A DNA stretch of 64,000 bases from Phycisphaerae bacterium (GCA_022072085.1 JAJVII010000050.1:1-64000); one strand, 5' to 3'; numbered from the stretch's first letter, positions 26,236 to 35,769 are shown. Notes: a model not told the origin generated them from the letters alone. Numbers and translations are program-made.

Positions 26236-27567
26236 TCAGAAGGTCAGGGGGGTGTCGAGGTAGCCGATGGCGGCGCGGACCTGGCGGCCGTCCACCGCGG
26301 CCGGGGCGATGCCCGCCCGCCGGGCCAGGGCGACCGCGACGCCCGCCGCCTCGCCCAGCCCGTGCATGTTGGCCATCACGCGCACTGCGGCGTGGGCCTC
26401 GAAGTCGGTGCTGACCGCCCGGCAGGCTACCAGCAGGTTGGCTGGGCCTTCGGGGACCAGACAGCGGAACGGCACTTCGTAGTAGCTGCGCGGGATGAAC
26501 TTCTTGCGGTCAGCCGCCTCGGCGTGCTGGTCGCGGCCGCCCTCGGGGTTGTGCACGTCGATGAAATACCCGCTGCGCATGATCCCGTCGTCGAACCGGG
26601 CCCCGGCCCGCACGTCGTCACCGGTCATGCAATATCGCCCGCGAATCCGCCGCGTCTCGCGCACGCCGATCTGCGGACCCATCGCCGCGAGTCTCGCGTC
26701 GCGGAACCACGGCGCCTCGGCCCGCAGCCAGTCGACCAGCATCCGTACCTGGGTCCGTCCCTGCTGCTCGGCCTGGCTCATCTCCCAACTGCTCAGCCCG
26801 CTCAGCCGCACGACCCGCGTCGCGTTGAAGTGCAGCGACCGCGGCAGCGGATACTCGTAGAAGCCCAGCCGGTCGCGCTCGGGCAGCTCCAGCCGCCCTG
26901 CGTCGCGGGCCGCGGCGAACAGCTCGTTCACCCGGGCCCGGCCGGCGAACAGCCCCGCGTCCAGCAGCGCGTCGGTGTCCACGCCGGTCATGCGGAACTT
27001 GGTGGTCATCGGCTGGGTCAGCCCGTCGCCCGGCCGGCCGACGTCGAACGGCACGCCGGCCAGCGCCGCCAGCTCCGCGTCGCCGGTCGAGTCGATGAAC
27101 GCGTCGGCCGCCAGCGTCTGCTCGCCCTCGCGCAGGCGGACGCGGACGGCTTCGATGCGGCCGTTGCCCGCAGCCTGCACGCCGGAGAGCACCGCGTGGA
27201 ACAGAACCCCCACGCCGGCGTCGGCGAGCAACTGGTCGTAGACGATGCGCAACTCGGCCTCGTTGAACGCGTCGTAGAACCGCGTCTGGTCCGGGTCGAA
27301 GAGATACCGGCGGACCGCGTCGCGGGCCCGCAGGCGTTCGAGCACCTCGGCGAAGACGCCCTCGACGATGTCGCCCGCGCCGCCGGTGTCGGGGTTGACG
27401 TAGCAGTTGCCCGCGAAGGGGTTGACCATCGCGGCGGTGGCCATCCCGCCGGCGAAGCCGTACCGCTCGACCAGCAGAACCCGGCAGCCACCGCGTGCGG
27501 CGGCGACCGCGGCGGCCACCCCCGCAGGCCCGGCCCCGACGACAATGACATCCCAGCGATTGCTCAT
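26236..27567 (-). CDS. FAD-dependent oxidoreductase (FAD_oxidored family)
   Basis: 443 residues from ATG 27567. WDVIVVGAGPAGVAAAVAAA is the GxGxxG FAD-binding motif, followed by VLLVERYGFAGGMATAAMV, typical of the FAD_oxidored (PF12831) group. FIDSTGDAELAALAGVP is the second conserved block and NLLVACRAVSTDFEAHAAVRVMANM the C-terminal one. Such enzymes are abundant in planctomycetes near polysaccharide genes. The cytoplasmic location and substrate are inferred from family and lack of a signal. Confidence 0.85.
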   Translation of the reverse strand: MSNRWDVIVVGAGPAGVAAAVAAARGGCRVLLVERYGFAGGMATAAMVNPFAGNCYVNPDTGGAGDIVEGVFAEVLERLRARDAVRRYLFDPDQTRFYDAFNEAELRIVYDQLLADAGVGVLFHAVLSGVQAAGNGRIEAVRVRLREGEQTLAADAFIDSTGDAELAALAGVPFDVGRPGDGLTQPMTTKFRMTGVDTDALLDAGLFAGRARVNELFAAARDAGRLELPERDRLGFYEYPLPRSLHFNATRVVRLSGLSSWEMSQAEQQGRTQVRMLVDWLRAEAPWFRDARLAAMGPQIGVRETRRIRGRYCMTGDDVRAGARFDDGIMRSGYFIDVHNPEGGRDQHAEAADRKKFIPRSYYEVPFRCLVPEGPANLLVACRAVSTDFEAHAAVRVMANMHGLGEAAGVAVALARRAGIAPAAVDGRQVRAAIGYLDTPLTF

Positions 27568-27882
27568 GAGCCCATGCTTACCGGCTGGCCGGGCGACTGT
27601 AAAGGGCGGGGGAGGAACACGGATTGCACGGAAAAGACGGATTTCACGGGGGGGCGAGGGAATGACGAATGCCGAATTTCCGAATGACGAAAGAATGACG
27701 AAACGCGAATGACGAATTGGCGCCCCACTCTTTCTTGGAACCTCTATTCCTCCGTGAAATCCGTATCCTCCGTGCAATCCGTGTTCCTCTTCTCTTTGCG
27801 TTTGCGGTTTGCAATTTTGGCGCGGGGCGGGAAAATACCCGACCGGCCGAGGCGCGGACCGGCCTGCGATGGAGTCATCGAC
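27568..27882. other. Intergenic region occupied by an inverted-repeat element
   Basis: A 315-base divergent gap between the FAD oxidoreductase (-) and a lipoprotein gene (+). Most of it is the inverted-repeat element at 27611-27790. The promoter of the lipoprotein gene must lie inside or beyond that element. Confidence 0.55.
27611..27790. repeat. Imperfect inverted-repeat element without a gene, containing GAATGAC heptamers
   Basis: 27611-27650 and 27751-27790 match as inverted repeats at about 35 of 40 positions. The arms use degenerate 9-base units (CACGGATTG, CACGGAAAA, GACGGATTT), the same pattern as the arms around the GxxExxY gene at 17687. The 100-base interior contains GAATGAC, GAATGCC and related heptamers at 27660-27719, and no credible reading frame. 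It could fold into a long hairpin. Confidence 0.75.
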
Positions 27883-28809
27883 GTGTCGCCTCTCTTGCGA
27901 CGAATCCTGATGCTGACGTGCATGGCGATGGCGGCTGCCTCGACCGGCTGCCGGCGCAACCTCGAAACCTGGTCGGGCAGCCAGAAGTATGTGAACCTGC
28001 ACGCGGCGGCCTTTACCGCCGGCGGGCACGGCCTGCTGCTGGTCGCTCCGCGGCGCGGCGATGTGAACCAGCCCAACTCGGCGGCCTACTACTACCTCGA
28101 CCTGCGAACGCTGGCTGGTCGGCGGCTGGGCTACGGGCAATACGCCCTGGGCGAGGCGCTGCCCTGCCCGTGGTCGGACGAGGCGGCGATCCCCACCTAC
28201 ATCGAACCGGCTGACCCCGCCGCCCTTGGCTTGCGGACCGGGTATGACATCTACGACTTGGCCGCCGGGCGGCTGGAGCGGCGGATACTGGCTGACGATC
28301 CCGCGCTGTTCGTCGCCCGGCCCGGTCAGGGCGAGCGGACGCTGGTTCCGTCGGCGGCGCCGGTCCAGACCCAGGCCGACGGAGCGGCGGGGTCGGCGGA
28401 CCTGGGGGCGATCTGGCGTCGGCTGACCCCGCGCGGGCCTGCGCCGACGCCGGCGCAGTTGGCCCAGGCGGCTGCCTTCCGCCTGGCCTGGGTGACGCGG
28501 CGGTCGGTCCTGACTCCGCCGCTGAAGCAGGCGACCCGGCAGGGCCAGAGGTTCTACGTGCTCCCCTCGCCCGACGGGCAGCACGAGCTGGTGCTGCGGT
28601 TCCAGGCCCCCGGCGACGACGCGGACCGCTCGGCGGACCCCGACGGCGACGGCTACGCCTACGGCTACATCGAGGACACCAAGACCGGCCGCCGGACGAT
28701 GCTGTTCGACACGACGCCGACCGAGCAGGCGATCGGCGACGTGGGCACGGGCCTGCTTACAGGCCCGCAGTGGCTGTTCGAGCAGCCGGCCAAGTGGTTC
28801 GGCAAGTAA
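27883..28809 (+). CDS. Lipoprotein of unknown function
   Basis: 308 residues from GTG 27883 with GGAG upstream; an ATG at 27910 is an alternative. The N-terminus ends in AAASTGCRRN, a plausible but weak lipobox. The mature part has GGHGLLLVAPRRGDV, YYLDLRTLAGRRLGYG and FYVLPSPDGQHELVLRF, suggestive of beta strands that read out formatted values. No domain is recognised. Confidence 0.5.
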   Translation: MSPLLRRILMLTCMAMAAASTGCRRNLETWSGSQKYVNLHAAAFTAGGHGLLLVAPRRGDVNQPNSAAYYYLDLRTLAGRRLGYGQYALGEALPCPWSDEAAIPTYIEPADPAALGLRTGYDIYDLAAGRLERRILADDPALFVARPGQGERTLVPSAAPVQTQADGAAGSADLGAIWRRLTPRGPAPTPAQLAQAAAFRLAWVTRRSVLTPPLKQATRQGQRFYVLPSPDGQHELVLRFQAPGDDADRSADPDGDGYAYGYIEDTKTGRRTMLFDTTPTEQAIGDVGTGLLTGPQWLFEQPAKWFGK

Positions 28810-28828
28810 CGACAGAGGTGAAGAGCAT

Positions 28829-28985
28829 TTTTCATAATTCAGTTCGCCGCTGAGGCGCAGAGACGCTGAGGGAAGGGACTTGGATGAAAGCGGGCATCGG
28901 AAGCAATCGAAGAACTCGAACGCGACGATTTCCATCTACCCTTGTCCCTCTGCGACTCAGCGTCTCAGCGGCCAATTATGAAAGA
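28829..28985. repeat. Second gene-less inverted-repeat element, period-8 units
   Basis: The left arm (about 28829-28877) and right arm (about 28938-28985) are inverted copies sharing TTTCATAATT and CCGCTGAG, with a small indel. The arms consist of units such as CGCTGAGG, CGCAGAGA, CGCTGAGG. The 60-base interior has no gene. The right arm ends just before the ribosome binding site of the next gene. Confidence 0.7.
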
Positions 28986-29002
28986 TCCCGAGGTGAACTG
29001 AC

Positions 29003-29842
29003 GTGATCGGACGCTCGGCCATCGCGATCGGACTGGCGCTGCTGGCGGTGCTGTCGGGCTGCCGCAAGAGCGACCCGCGGCCGGTCCACCTGCCCTGGTG
29101 CTACTGCTGCGTCGTCGATGCGACCGGTTCGCCGGTGGGGGTGTGGGTGAACGGCCAGCCGGTGATCGGACCGGCCGGGACCGCCACCTACTTCGTGATC
29201 CGCGGGCGGAACGAGGTGCGCGTGACGGCCGGTCCGACGACGGCGCCGGACGCGGACGAGGGTCGGCTGGCGGTGGACTTCTGCCGCTACGACGAGGCGA
29301 TGGCGCCCAACGTTCCGGTAGAGTCGCGGGTCGCGTGCGGCCGCGGCGCCCTGGAGGTGTCGTTCGAGGTCGAGGCCAAGCTGCGAGCCCGCTGGGTGTG
29401 GCAGGACGCCGACGACCTGGGCCCGCTGACCGACGCGGACCGGGCGGCCATGCTGGCAATCTATGACGACCTGGTCGCGGGGCTGCGGGCCCGCGACGCC
29501 GGGCGAACGCGGGCGATCCTGCTGGAGCGGTCGATCCGCTGGAGCGACGGGCCCGCGGCCCCCGAGGCGCCGTGGGGCGAGCGGATGTGGCACGACGAGG
29601 CGGCCGCCGGACTGATCGGCCGAGTGCTGGCCACCGCGGACTATGCGTTTCGCGAATCGGACCGCGCCGGGCTGACGTTCACCGCGGGCACGCGCGTGTC
29701 GGTGCTGCACCGCGCCGACGGCGGGCCGCTCTTCGTCGCCGGCCACGCCGAGCCGGTCGTCGCGGGCCAATCGCTGTCGCCGACCGAATTCTACTTTCTC
29801 CGCCGCGGCGGCCGGTGGCTGCTGATCTGGGCGGCGTGCTGA
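29003..29842 (+). CDS. Lipoprotein of unknown function
   Basis: 279 residues starting at GTG, with GAGGTGA upstream. The N-terminus IGRSAIAIGLALLAVLSGCRKS is a clear lipoprotein signal with lipobox LSGC. The mature protein has a beta-rich N-terminal part (VDATGSPVGVWVNGQPV) that resembles a small Ig-like or PEGA-like fold, and a helical middle (ADRAAMLAIYDDLVAGLRARD). No family is recognised. Confidence 0.6.
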   Translation: MIGRSAIAIGLALLAVLSGCRKSDPRPVHLPWCYCCVVDATGSPVGVWVNGQPVIGPAGTATYFVIRGRNEVRVTAGPTTAPDADEGRLAVDFCRYDEAMAPNVPVESRVACGRGALEVSFEVEAKLRARWVWQDADDLGPLTDADRAAMLAIYDDLVAGLRARDAGRTRAILLERSIRWSDGPAAPEAPWGERMWHDEAAAGLIGRVLATADYAFRESDRAGLTFTAGTRVSVLHRADGGPLFVAGHAEPVVAGQSLSPTEFYFLRRGGRWLLIWAAC

Positions 29843-29897
29843 CCATCGCGCGGAGAGTTCCGGCAATGGGACGCATCTTGTGATGAAGGATTCACCG

Positions 29898-31589
29898 ATG
29901 ACCAGGCGTGTTCGCGTTTCGCTCAACGGCAAGTGGAACTACGTGCCCGATCAGTATCGCGGCGGGGAGAAGCGGGCGTACTTCGTGCGCACCCGGCCGG
30001 ACATGACCGCGCCCGGCAAGGACCCCGTGGACCACGACATGGCCGGCGTGGCGACGATCCCCGTGCCCGCGTCGTGGAACATGGCCGACCCGACGCTGCA
30101 CTACTTCGAGCAGCAGCTCTGGTATTACCGCACGTTCCGCCGACCGCGGATGGCCCGCGGGCAGCGGGCGTTCCTCTGCTTCGAGGGCAGCTACTACCGC
30201 ACGCGGGCCTGGCTGAACGAGGCCGACCTCGGGCCCGAGCACATGGGCGGCTTCACGCCGTTCGAGTTCGAGATTACCCGGCAGCTCAAGGCCGGCGAGA
30301 ACCAACTGGCCGTTCTCGTCGACGCCGCCCGCGACGCCGACCGCTGCCCGACGACCGTCACCGACTGGTTCACCCACGGCGGGCTGACGCGCGACGTGTT
30401 CATCGAGGTCCGGCCGGCGAAGTTCGTCACGAGCTGGTACATCCAGCTCGACAAGCGCGGCCGCAACCTCGTCGGCGAGGTGAGCGCGACCCACGGCGGA
30501 ACAGCCGTCGTCTCAGTGCCGGCGCTGGGCGTCGAGGCCCGCGTGAAGATCGACGCCAAGCGGCTGACCGGGAAGCTCAGCGTCCCGGCGCCCAGGAAGC
30601 TCGTCCGCTGGTCCACGGACAACCCCAAGCTCTACCCGGTGACCGTCACGTTCGGCGACGACGTGCTGGCTGACCGCGTGGGCTTCCGCACCATCGAAGC
30701 CAAGGGCGGCGAGGTGCTGCTCAACGGCGAACCGATCTTCCTCAAGGGCATCAGCGTTCACGAGGACCACGTCACGCGCGGCCGATCGCTGACCGACGCC
30801 GACCGCGAGGACATCTTCCGCGAGGCCGGGGCGCTGGGGCTGAACTTCCTGCGTCTGGCGCACTACCCGCACAGCCGACGGATGGCCGAGATGGCCGACC
30901 GCAAGGGCATCCTGCTGTGGGAGGAGATCCCCGTCTACTGGCGGATTCTCTGGACCAACCCCAAGACCTACGCCGACGCGAGCAACCAGCTCGCCGAGCT
31001 GATCCGCCGCGACCGCAACCGGGCGGCGGTGATCCTCTGGTCGGTTGCCAACGAGACGCCGCCGGACGTGAAGGGCCGGACGGAGTTCCTGGCCAACCTG
31101 GCCCGGCTCGCGCGGCGGCTGGACCCGACGCGGCTGACGACCGCGGCGCAGTTCCACGTGCGCGAGGGGGGCAAGCTGGTCATCAGCGACCCGCTCGCGG
31201 AACATCTGGACGTGCTGGGCGTCAACCAGTATGGCGGGTGGTACGGCCCGCGTGCCCAGGTGGACGCGATGGCCGACTTTGACAACGTGCACTACCCGGA
31301 TAAGCCGGTGATCGTGTCGGAGTTCGGCGGCGGCGCCAAGGCCGGCCATCGCGGGCGGGAGAAGTTCAGCGAGGACTACCAGGCGCTGCTCTACCGCCGC
31401 CAGCTCGCGGCGATGAACAAGGCCCGCGGCATCCGCGGCATGACCCCGTGGCTGCTTTTCGACTTCCGCTCGCCGATGCGCGAGAACCGCCACCAGCGCG
31501 GCTTCAACCGCAAGGGCCTGGTGGCTGAGGACCGGCGGACCCGCAAGCTGGCGTTTGAAGTCTACCGAAGGTTCCGGCCGAAGACCTGA
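29898..31589 (+). CDS. GH2-family beta-glycosidase
   Basis: 563 residues from ATG 29898, chosen because AAGGA lies 7 bases upstream; ATG 29883 and GTG 29880 are alternatives. The jelly-roll domain starts VRVSLNGKWNYVPD, the Ig-like domain follows, and the barrel contains IFLKGISVHEDHVTRGR, NFLRLAHYPHS, SVANET with acid/base Glu about 386, and VSEFGGG with nucleophile Glu about 475. This resembles beta-glucuronidase or beta-galactosidase. No signal peptide is visible, so it should act on imported oligosaccharides. Confidence 0.85.
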   Translation: MTRRVRVSLNGKWNYVPDQYRGGEKRAYFVRTRPDMTAPGKDPVDHDMAGVATIPVPASWNMADPTLHYFEQQLWYYRTFRRPRMARGQRAFLCFEGSYYRTRAWLNEADLGPEHMGGFTPFEFEITRQLKAGENQLAVLVDAARDADRCPTTVTDWFTHGGLTRDVFIEVRPAKFVTSWYIQLDKRGRNLVGEVSATHGGTAVVSVPALGVEARVKIDAKRLTGKLSVPAPRKLVRWSTDNPKLYPVTVTFGDDVLADRVGFRTIEAKGGEVLLNGEPIFLKGISVHEDHVTRGRSLTDADREDIFREAGALGLNFLRLAHYPHSRRMAEMADRKGILLWEEIPVYWRILWTNPKTYADASNQLAELIRRDRNRAAVILWSVANETPPDVKGRTEFLANLARLARRLDPTRLTTAAQFHVREGGKLVISDPLAEHLDVLGVNQYGGWYGPRAQVDAMADFDNVHYPDKPVIVSEFGGGAKAGHRGREKFSEDYQALLYRRQLAAMNKARGIRGMTPWLLFDFRSPMRENRHQRGFNRKGLVAEDRRTRKLAFEVYRRFRPKT

Positions 31590-31688
31590 AGCGGCGTCCG
31601 GCCCTGTCGCGGCGACCGCGACAGCCGGCTGTCGGCGGTGTTAACAGGGTAGACGCCCGGGGGGGCAGGCAGCCTTAAGGGGACTACG

Positions 31689-32987
31689 ATGAGCACCACG
31701 ATGCGCGGGACCGGAAGAATGCGGTTCGCACTGCTGGCGGGGGGATTCCTTCTGGCATGGGCCGGTCTGACGGTCGCTGCCGATCCGCCCGCCCCCGTAT
31801 CCGACAAACCCGACGAAACCGTGAAAAAGGACGAGAATCGCCCGGCGGCCGATCCGCGCGAGTTGGAGCGGCTGGACCGCGAGATCGCCTTCTACGAGAG
31901 CCGGGTCAAGATGCACAAGGACTCCCTCAAGCGGCTGGACGACTCCTACCGGCGGACCAGCGACAGCCGGTCTCGTCAGCGGATTCGCCAGCAGGCTGAC
32001 GACGAGATGAAGGACCTGGAGAAGGACAAGGCCAAGTTGGCCGAACTCCAGGACCTGCGCAAGAAAGCCGGCGAGCCGGCCAAGCCCGACGTTGCACAAC
32101 TGCTGGCTGAGGAGATCGGCCGGGCCCGCCGCGAGGAGGACATGTATAAGGGGATCGTCCAGCGCACCCGCGAGCAACTGGCCGGGCCCGTGGACGTGCT
32201 GACGGAGAAGCGGCTGAAAGAGACGATCGAGCGCGAGGAGAAGTCGCTCAAGGCCGTCCAGGACAAGCTGGCCGTGCTGTTCCCGTGGCAGAAGGCGGCG
32301 TCGGCCGACGGATTCCCGGCGCTGTTCGCCGATCCCGTGCCCAGGCAGGCCGCCCGCGCCAGCGGCTGGCCGGTCCCGCGGGCCGCAGAGCACCACTCGC
32401 TCAAGGAGCGGCTGGCGGTGTTCGAGAAGTTGGCCAAGAGCCGTTCGGGCTACTACAGGCCGAGCGACCGCCCCGGGCTGCACGGCGGTCAGGACTGGCG
32501 CGACCGGCAGGTTGACGACGAGCTGAAACTGCCCGAGGGCATCCTGCTGGCGGTGAGCCCGGCCGAACTGCTCTCGCTGGTTCCGCTGTCGGCGCGGCAC
32601 GACTGGTCGCGCATGAAGGACTGGACGCCCGAGATCATCGACAAGTGCAACGCCTGGCTGAAGGAGAAGGGCGTCCCGGTCCGCTACGAGGCCGAAGGGG
32701 CGATCCGCCAGCTCTACCCGGTGGCCGGCTACTTCGACCTCTGGAACGTCGAGGTCGATCACTACGCGATCGTGGAGAAGGCGCTGATCCCGGTTCGCAT
32801 CGAAGCGCCGGTGAAGGGCTCTCAACTGGCCGGCCTGCTGCCCGGCTGCCGCGTCCGCGTGGTGGGCTGGGCCGACCCGGTCGTCAGGACCGACGGCGAG
32901 AAGCCCAGGCAGCTCAACGTAGTGCTGCTGGAGTTGACCGCGACGCGGACGCTGGAGATGATCGCCCCGCCGCCGGCTGCCCCGTGA
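31689..32987 (+). CDS. Exported coiled-coil protein of unknown function
   Basis: 432 residues. AAGGGG lies near the ATG and a signal peptide (FALLAGGFLLAWAGLTVAA) follows a basic N-terminus. Residues about 55-200 are highly charged and helical (LERLDREIAFYESRVKMHKD, RQQADDEMKDLEKDKAKLAE), consistent with a coiled coil. The C-terminal part (VPVRYEAEGAIRQLYPVAGY, LLPGCRVRVVGWADPV) is beta-rich. A structural envelope role is a guess. Confidence 0.55.
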   Translation: MSTTMRGTGRMRFALLAGGFLLAWAGLTVAADPPAPVSDKPDETVKKDENRPAADPRELERLDREIAFYESRVKMHKDSLKRLDDSYRRTSDSRSRQRIRQQADDEMKDLEKDKAKLAELQDLRKKAGEPAKPDVAQLLAEEIGRARREEDMYKGIVQRTREQLAGPVDVLTEKRLKETIEREEKSLKAVQDKLAVLFPWQKAASADGFPALFADPVPRQAARASGWPVPRAAEHHSLKERLAVFEKLAKSRSGYYRPSDRPGLHGGQDWRDRQVDDELKLPEGILLAVSPAELLSLVPLSARHDWSRMKDWTPEIIDKCNAWLKEKGVPVRYEAEGAIRQLYPVAGYFDLWNVEVDHYAIVEKALIPVRIEAPVKGSQLAGLLPGCRVRVVGWADPVVRTDGEKPRQLNVVLLELTATRTLEMIAPPPAAP

Positions 32988-33085
32988 CTGTCCGGTGGCG
33001 AGGCTGGATTACGCCCTGGCCTGGTCCTACCATCTGGACGACAGATGCACGCGACCGGCGCCCGACCCCTGACCCCCGGTTCCCC

Positions 33086-33532
33086 ATGTCCCGACGCCCG
33101 ACGTATGAGCTGTCGATCGACGAGGAGCGGCGGATCTACTTCGAGGGGATCCGGCTGTTCAACGCCGGCGAGTTCTTCGAGGCCCACGAGACCTGGGAGG
33201 ACGCCTGGTACGTCGCCGAGGGCGCGAAGCGCTATTTCTATCAGGGGCTGATCCAGGTGACTGTCGCGTTCGAGCACTGGCGCCGCGGCAATCCGCGCGG
33301 GGCGCTGTCGCTCTATCAGACCGCGCTGACGAAGTTCGAGCGGCTGTCCCCCGCCCAGCGGCGCGGCTTCCTGGGCATCGACGTGGACGACCTGCTGCGC
33401 CGCTTCACGCGGGCGATGGCCCCGCTGCTGGAGGCCGACCCCGACGACCGCGCCGCCGTCGCCATCGAAGACTACCCCGACCGGCTCTTCAAGATCGCCA
33501 TCGACGGCGACCCCTTCGCCGCGGACGGCTGA
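33086..33532 (+). CDS. DUF309 family protein
   Basis: 148 residues from ATG 33086. FNAGEFFEAHETWEDAWY and FYQGLIQVTVAFEHWRRGN match the conserved core of DUF309, small helical proteins with a buried EAHExWE motif. Function is unknown. It is convergent with the esterase gene, 23 bases apart. A longer in-frame extension to 33045 or beyond lacks support. Confidence 0.82.
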   Translation: MSRRPTYELSIDEERRIYFEGIRLFNAGEFFEAHETWEDAWYVAEGAKRYFYQGLIQVTVAFEHWRRGNPRGALSLYQTALTKFERLSPAQRRGFLGIDVDDLLRRFTRAMAPLLEADPDDRAAVAIEDYPDRLFKIAIDGDPFAADG

Positions 33533-33555
33533 TCGCCCGGTGCGGCACGGGCCGC

Positions 33556-35346
33556 TCAGCGGCTGCGCCTGTTGCTCAAGAACCACTCATAGAGCTTGGG
33601 ATCGCTGTAGGTCGGGGTCCAGGCGTCGTGATCGACGCCGGGGTAGACGGTGAAGCGGACCGGCGCCTCCAGCTTCCGCAGCGCGTCGACCATCACCTGC
33701 GACCTGGCCAGCGGGACCGTCGCATCGACGGCGCCGTGAAACACCCACGTCGGCACGCGCTTGATCCGGTCGGCCCACTTCGCGTCGCCGCCGCCGCAGA
33801 CCGGGGCGATGGCCGCGAAGCGGTCGGGCAGTTCGTACGCCAGCCGCCACGTGCCGTAGCCGCCCATGCTCGAGCCGGTCAGGTAGACGCGATCGGGATC
33901 GACGGGATACTTCGCGAGCATCTCGTCCAGGAAGACCTTGAGCGCCCCGGCCATAATGCCGTTGGCCCACCATTGGTCGGCTGGGCACTGCGGCGAGATG
34001 ACGATGAACGGGAAATCCGCGTGGGCCTTGGCGAAGCGGTTGATCGAGTCCTCGACCAGTTCGACATTGTCGCCGCGCCCGCCGGCGCCGTGCAGCGAGA
34101 GGATCATCGGCAGCCGCTTGGCCTGGCCGACCTCAAAGCCCGCCGGCAGGAACAGCCAGTATCGCATCATTGGCAGGGCCTTGTCGGCAGGCTGCCAGAC
34201 CTGCGGCCGCAGGCCGCCGATTGCGGGCCAGCGGCCCTCCAGGACCGGCGTGGCGATCTGATCGGCGTCAGCGAACTGGCCGCGAACGTAACTGCCCGCG
34301 CGGACCAGCCGCTCGGCTGGGCTGTCGAACAGCCACCCGCGCAGAATGTTCTCGCGGTAGACCGTCAGCGCATCCAGGCAATACTGCCCCTCGGCTGCGT
34401 CGGCGCCCCACCGGCTGCGCGAGTCCCGGAGCTTGGAGATCGCCGACTCCAGCCGGGTCAGTTCAGGCCGAAGCCACTGCCACTCGGCCGACGCATCGCC
34501 GACCTGTACGCGATAGGCCCCCGGGACGACGTGCTTGAGTTTGACCTCCGCTTCATGGGCGGCCGGAAGCACGCCGCGATAGAGCACCGCGCCGCTGGGC
34601 GAGGTGATGACCAGCGGCAGTTCGTCGTTGCCCGCCAGCAGGCCCTCCTTGCCCGGGCGCTGACAGAACAAACGGAACTCGCCTTTGGGCACCTTGCCGA
34701 TCTCGTGGCTGGGGCTCAGCAGGACGCGGGCCTCGTCGGCGATGAACAGCCCGTTGTCGAAGCGCGTGGCAGACGGGATGTAGTCGGGCATGGGTGAGAG
34801 GAAAAGGTCGCTGACCTGTGCGCCCCACTCGCGCTCGCGGATCGCCAGCGTGTGCCGCCCGCTGCCAAGCACCCACGCAGGCCCGCGGACGTAGGTCCAC
34901 TCGCCCTGATTCCCCGTGTTGCCGAACAACTCCCAAGGCCGGTCGTCCACGCGGACCCAGAACGAGTTGCTCCCGCCGTCGGGGAAGAACACGCGGGCGT
35001 AGAGCCGCCAGTCGCCGGGGTAGCGCAGGTCAATCTGGAACTCCGCACGGCCGCCCGCGACCGAGTCCTGGCCGACCGGCGCCCGCGGGCCCGCCCCGAC
35101 CGGCGTGGTCAGCCAGGCCTGCTCGTCCTTGTGCATCAGCACCATCGGCTGGACGACGCTCCCAGCGTCGGCGGCGCGGGCAAAGACGGTCTGGCCGATC
35201 GGCACGAAGTTCACCTCGACGGGCGACGCCGACGGCGCGGCGGCTGTGGCCGGGTCCGGGTCGGCCGGCGCCTGACAGCCCGCGAGCGTCCCCAGCGCCA
35301 TCGCCAGCAGTGCCCCCGACGCGAGAAGGTTCCCGTTGTGTCGCAT
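33556..35346 (-). CDS. Lipoprotein alpha/beta hydrolase (esterase)
   Basis: 596 residues from ATG 35346. LLAMALGTLAGCQAP is a lipoprotein signal. A beta-rich N-terminal region of about 300 residues (YPGDWRLYARVFFPDGG, WVRVDDRPWELFG) resembles a carbohydrate-binding domain. The C-terminal hydrolase has LPMILSLHGAGGRG, VYLTGSSMGGYGTWR with nucleophile Ser, WVFHGAVDATVP with the acid, and YPGVDHDAW with the His. This fits the planctomycete phospholipase/carboxylesterase or feruloyl-esterase-like group. Confidence 0.82.
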   Translation of the reverse strand: MRHNGNLLASGALLAMALGTLAGCQAPADPDPATAAAPSASPVEVNFVPIGQTVFARAADAGSVVQPMVLMHKDEQAWLTTPVGAGPRAPVGQDSVAGGRAEFQIDLRYPGDWRLYARVFFPDGGSNSFWVRVDDRPWELFGNTGNQGEWTYVRGPAWVLGSGRHTLAIREREWGAQVSDLFLSPMPDYIPSATRFDNGLFIADEARVLLSPSHEIGKVPKGEFRLFCQRPGKEGLLAGNDELPLVITSPSGAVLYRGVLPAAHEAEVKLKHVVPGAYRVQVGDASAEWQWLRPELTRLESAISKLRDSRSRWGADAAEGQYCLDALTVYRENILRGWLFDSPAERLVRAGSYVRGQFADADQIATPVLEGRWPAIGGLRPQVWQPADKALPMMRYWLFLPAGFEVGQAKRLPMILSLHGAGGRGDNVELVEDSINRFAKAHADFPFIVISPQCPADQWWANGIMAGALKVFLDEMLAKYPVDPDRVYLTGSSMGGYGTWRLAYELPDRFAAIAPVCGGGDAKWADRIKRVPTWVFHGAVDATVPLARSQVMVDALRKLEAPVRFTVYPGVDHDAWTPTYSDPKLYEWFLSNRRSR

Positions 35347-35769
35347 GGCTGGATTCCCCGTTGGTTTGAGTGCGGTCGAGCCGGACCCGCCCCGTCGGCC
35401 TCGCCGCGGCGCCCTGGCAACCTTCATCCCACGAGTCGCGCGATCCGACAATGTCGGAATTGCGGAAGTCTGTATCGGCCTGTAATGGCCTGTATTTCGC
35501 GCTGGTGCGCAAGATGCGTGGCCGACCGGGGTTCGGCCGGCGCGTCGGCCGAGCCCGGCCGTTGCCCGTACACGCAATCGGCCGGGTCGCCTCGACTCCG
35601 GGTCGACTGATCGGCCGCGTGCGTGCCAGACGCCTTAGAATGCGTTTAACGCGAAAGCGGAAGCAGGCGGTGCGATTGCCCCCCTTGCAGGGGCTTGTCG
35701 CGGTCTGCTAGAATCAACCGGTTCGGCTGACGTCGATGCGACACACGCGCCCTGCGAGGGATTCCGTCC
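35347..35769. other. Intergenic region upstream of uvrA
   Basis: A 423-base divergent gap. It contains the promoter at 35685-35714. The rest holds no credible coding sequence and no SOS-box-like palindrome that I can recognise. Confidence 0.5.
35685..35714 (+). promoter_or_regulatory. Candidate sigma-70 promoter of uvrA
   Basis: TTGCAG at 35685-35690 and TAGAAT at 35709-35714 are separated by 18 bases, close to the sigma-70 consensus and spacing. The start codon of uvrA is 56 bases further on. Confidence 0.5.

Noticed and set aside
26236-28935. Upstream extension of the FAD oxidoreductase frame to 28935
   Set aside because: The extension runs through two inverted-repeat elements and a plus-strand lipoprotein gene; the GxGxxG motif lies a few residues after the ATG at 27567.
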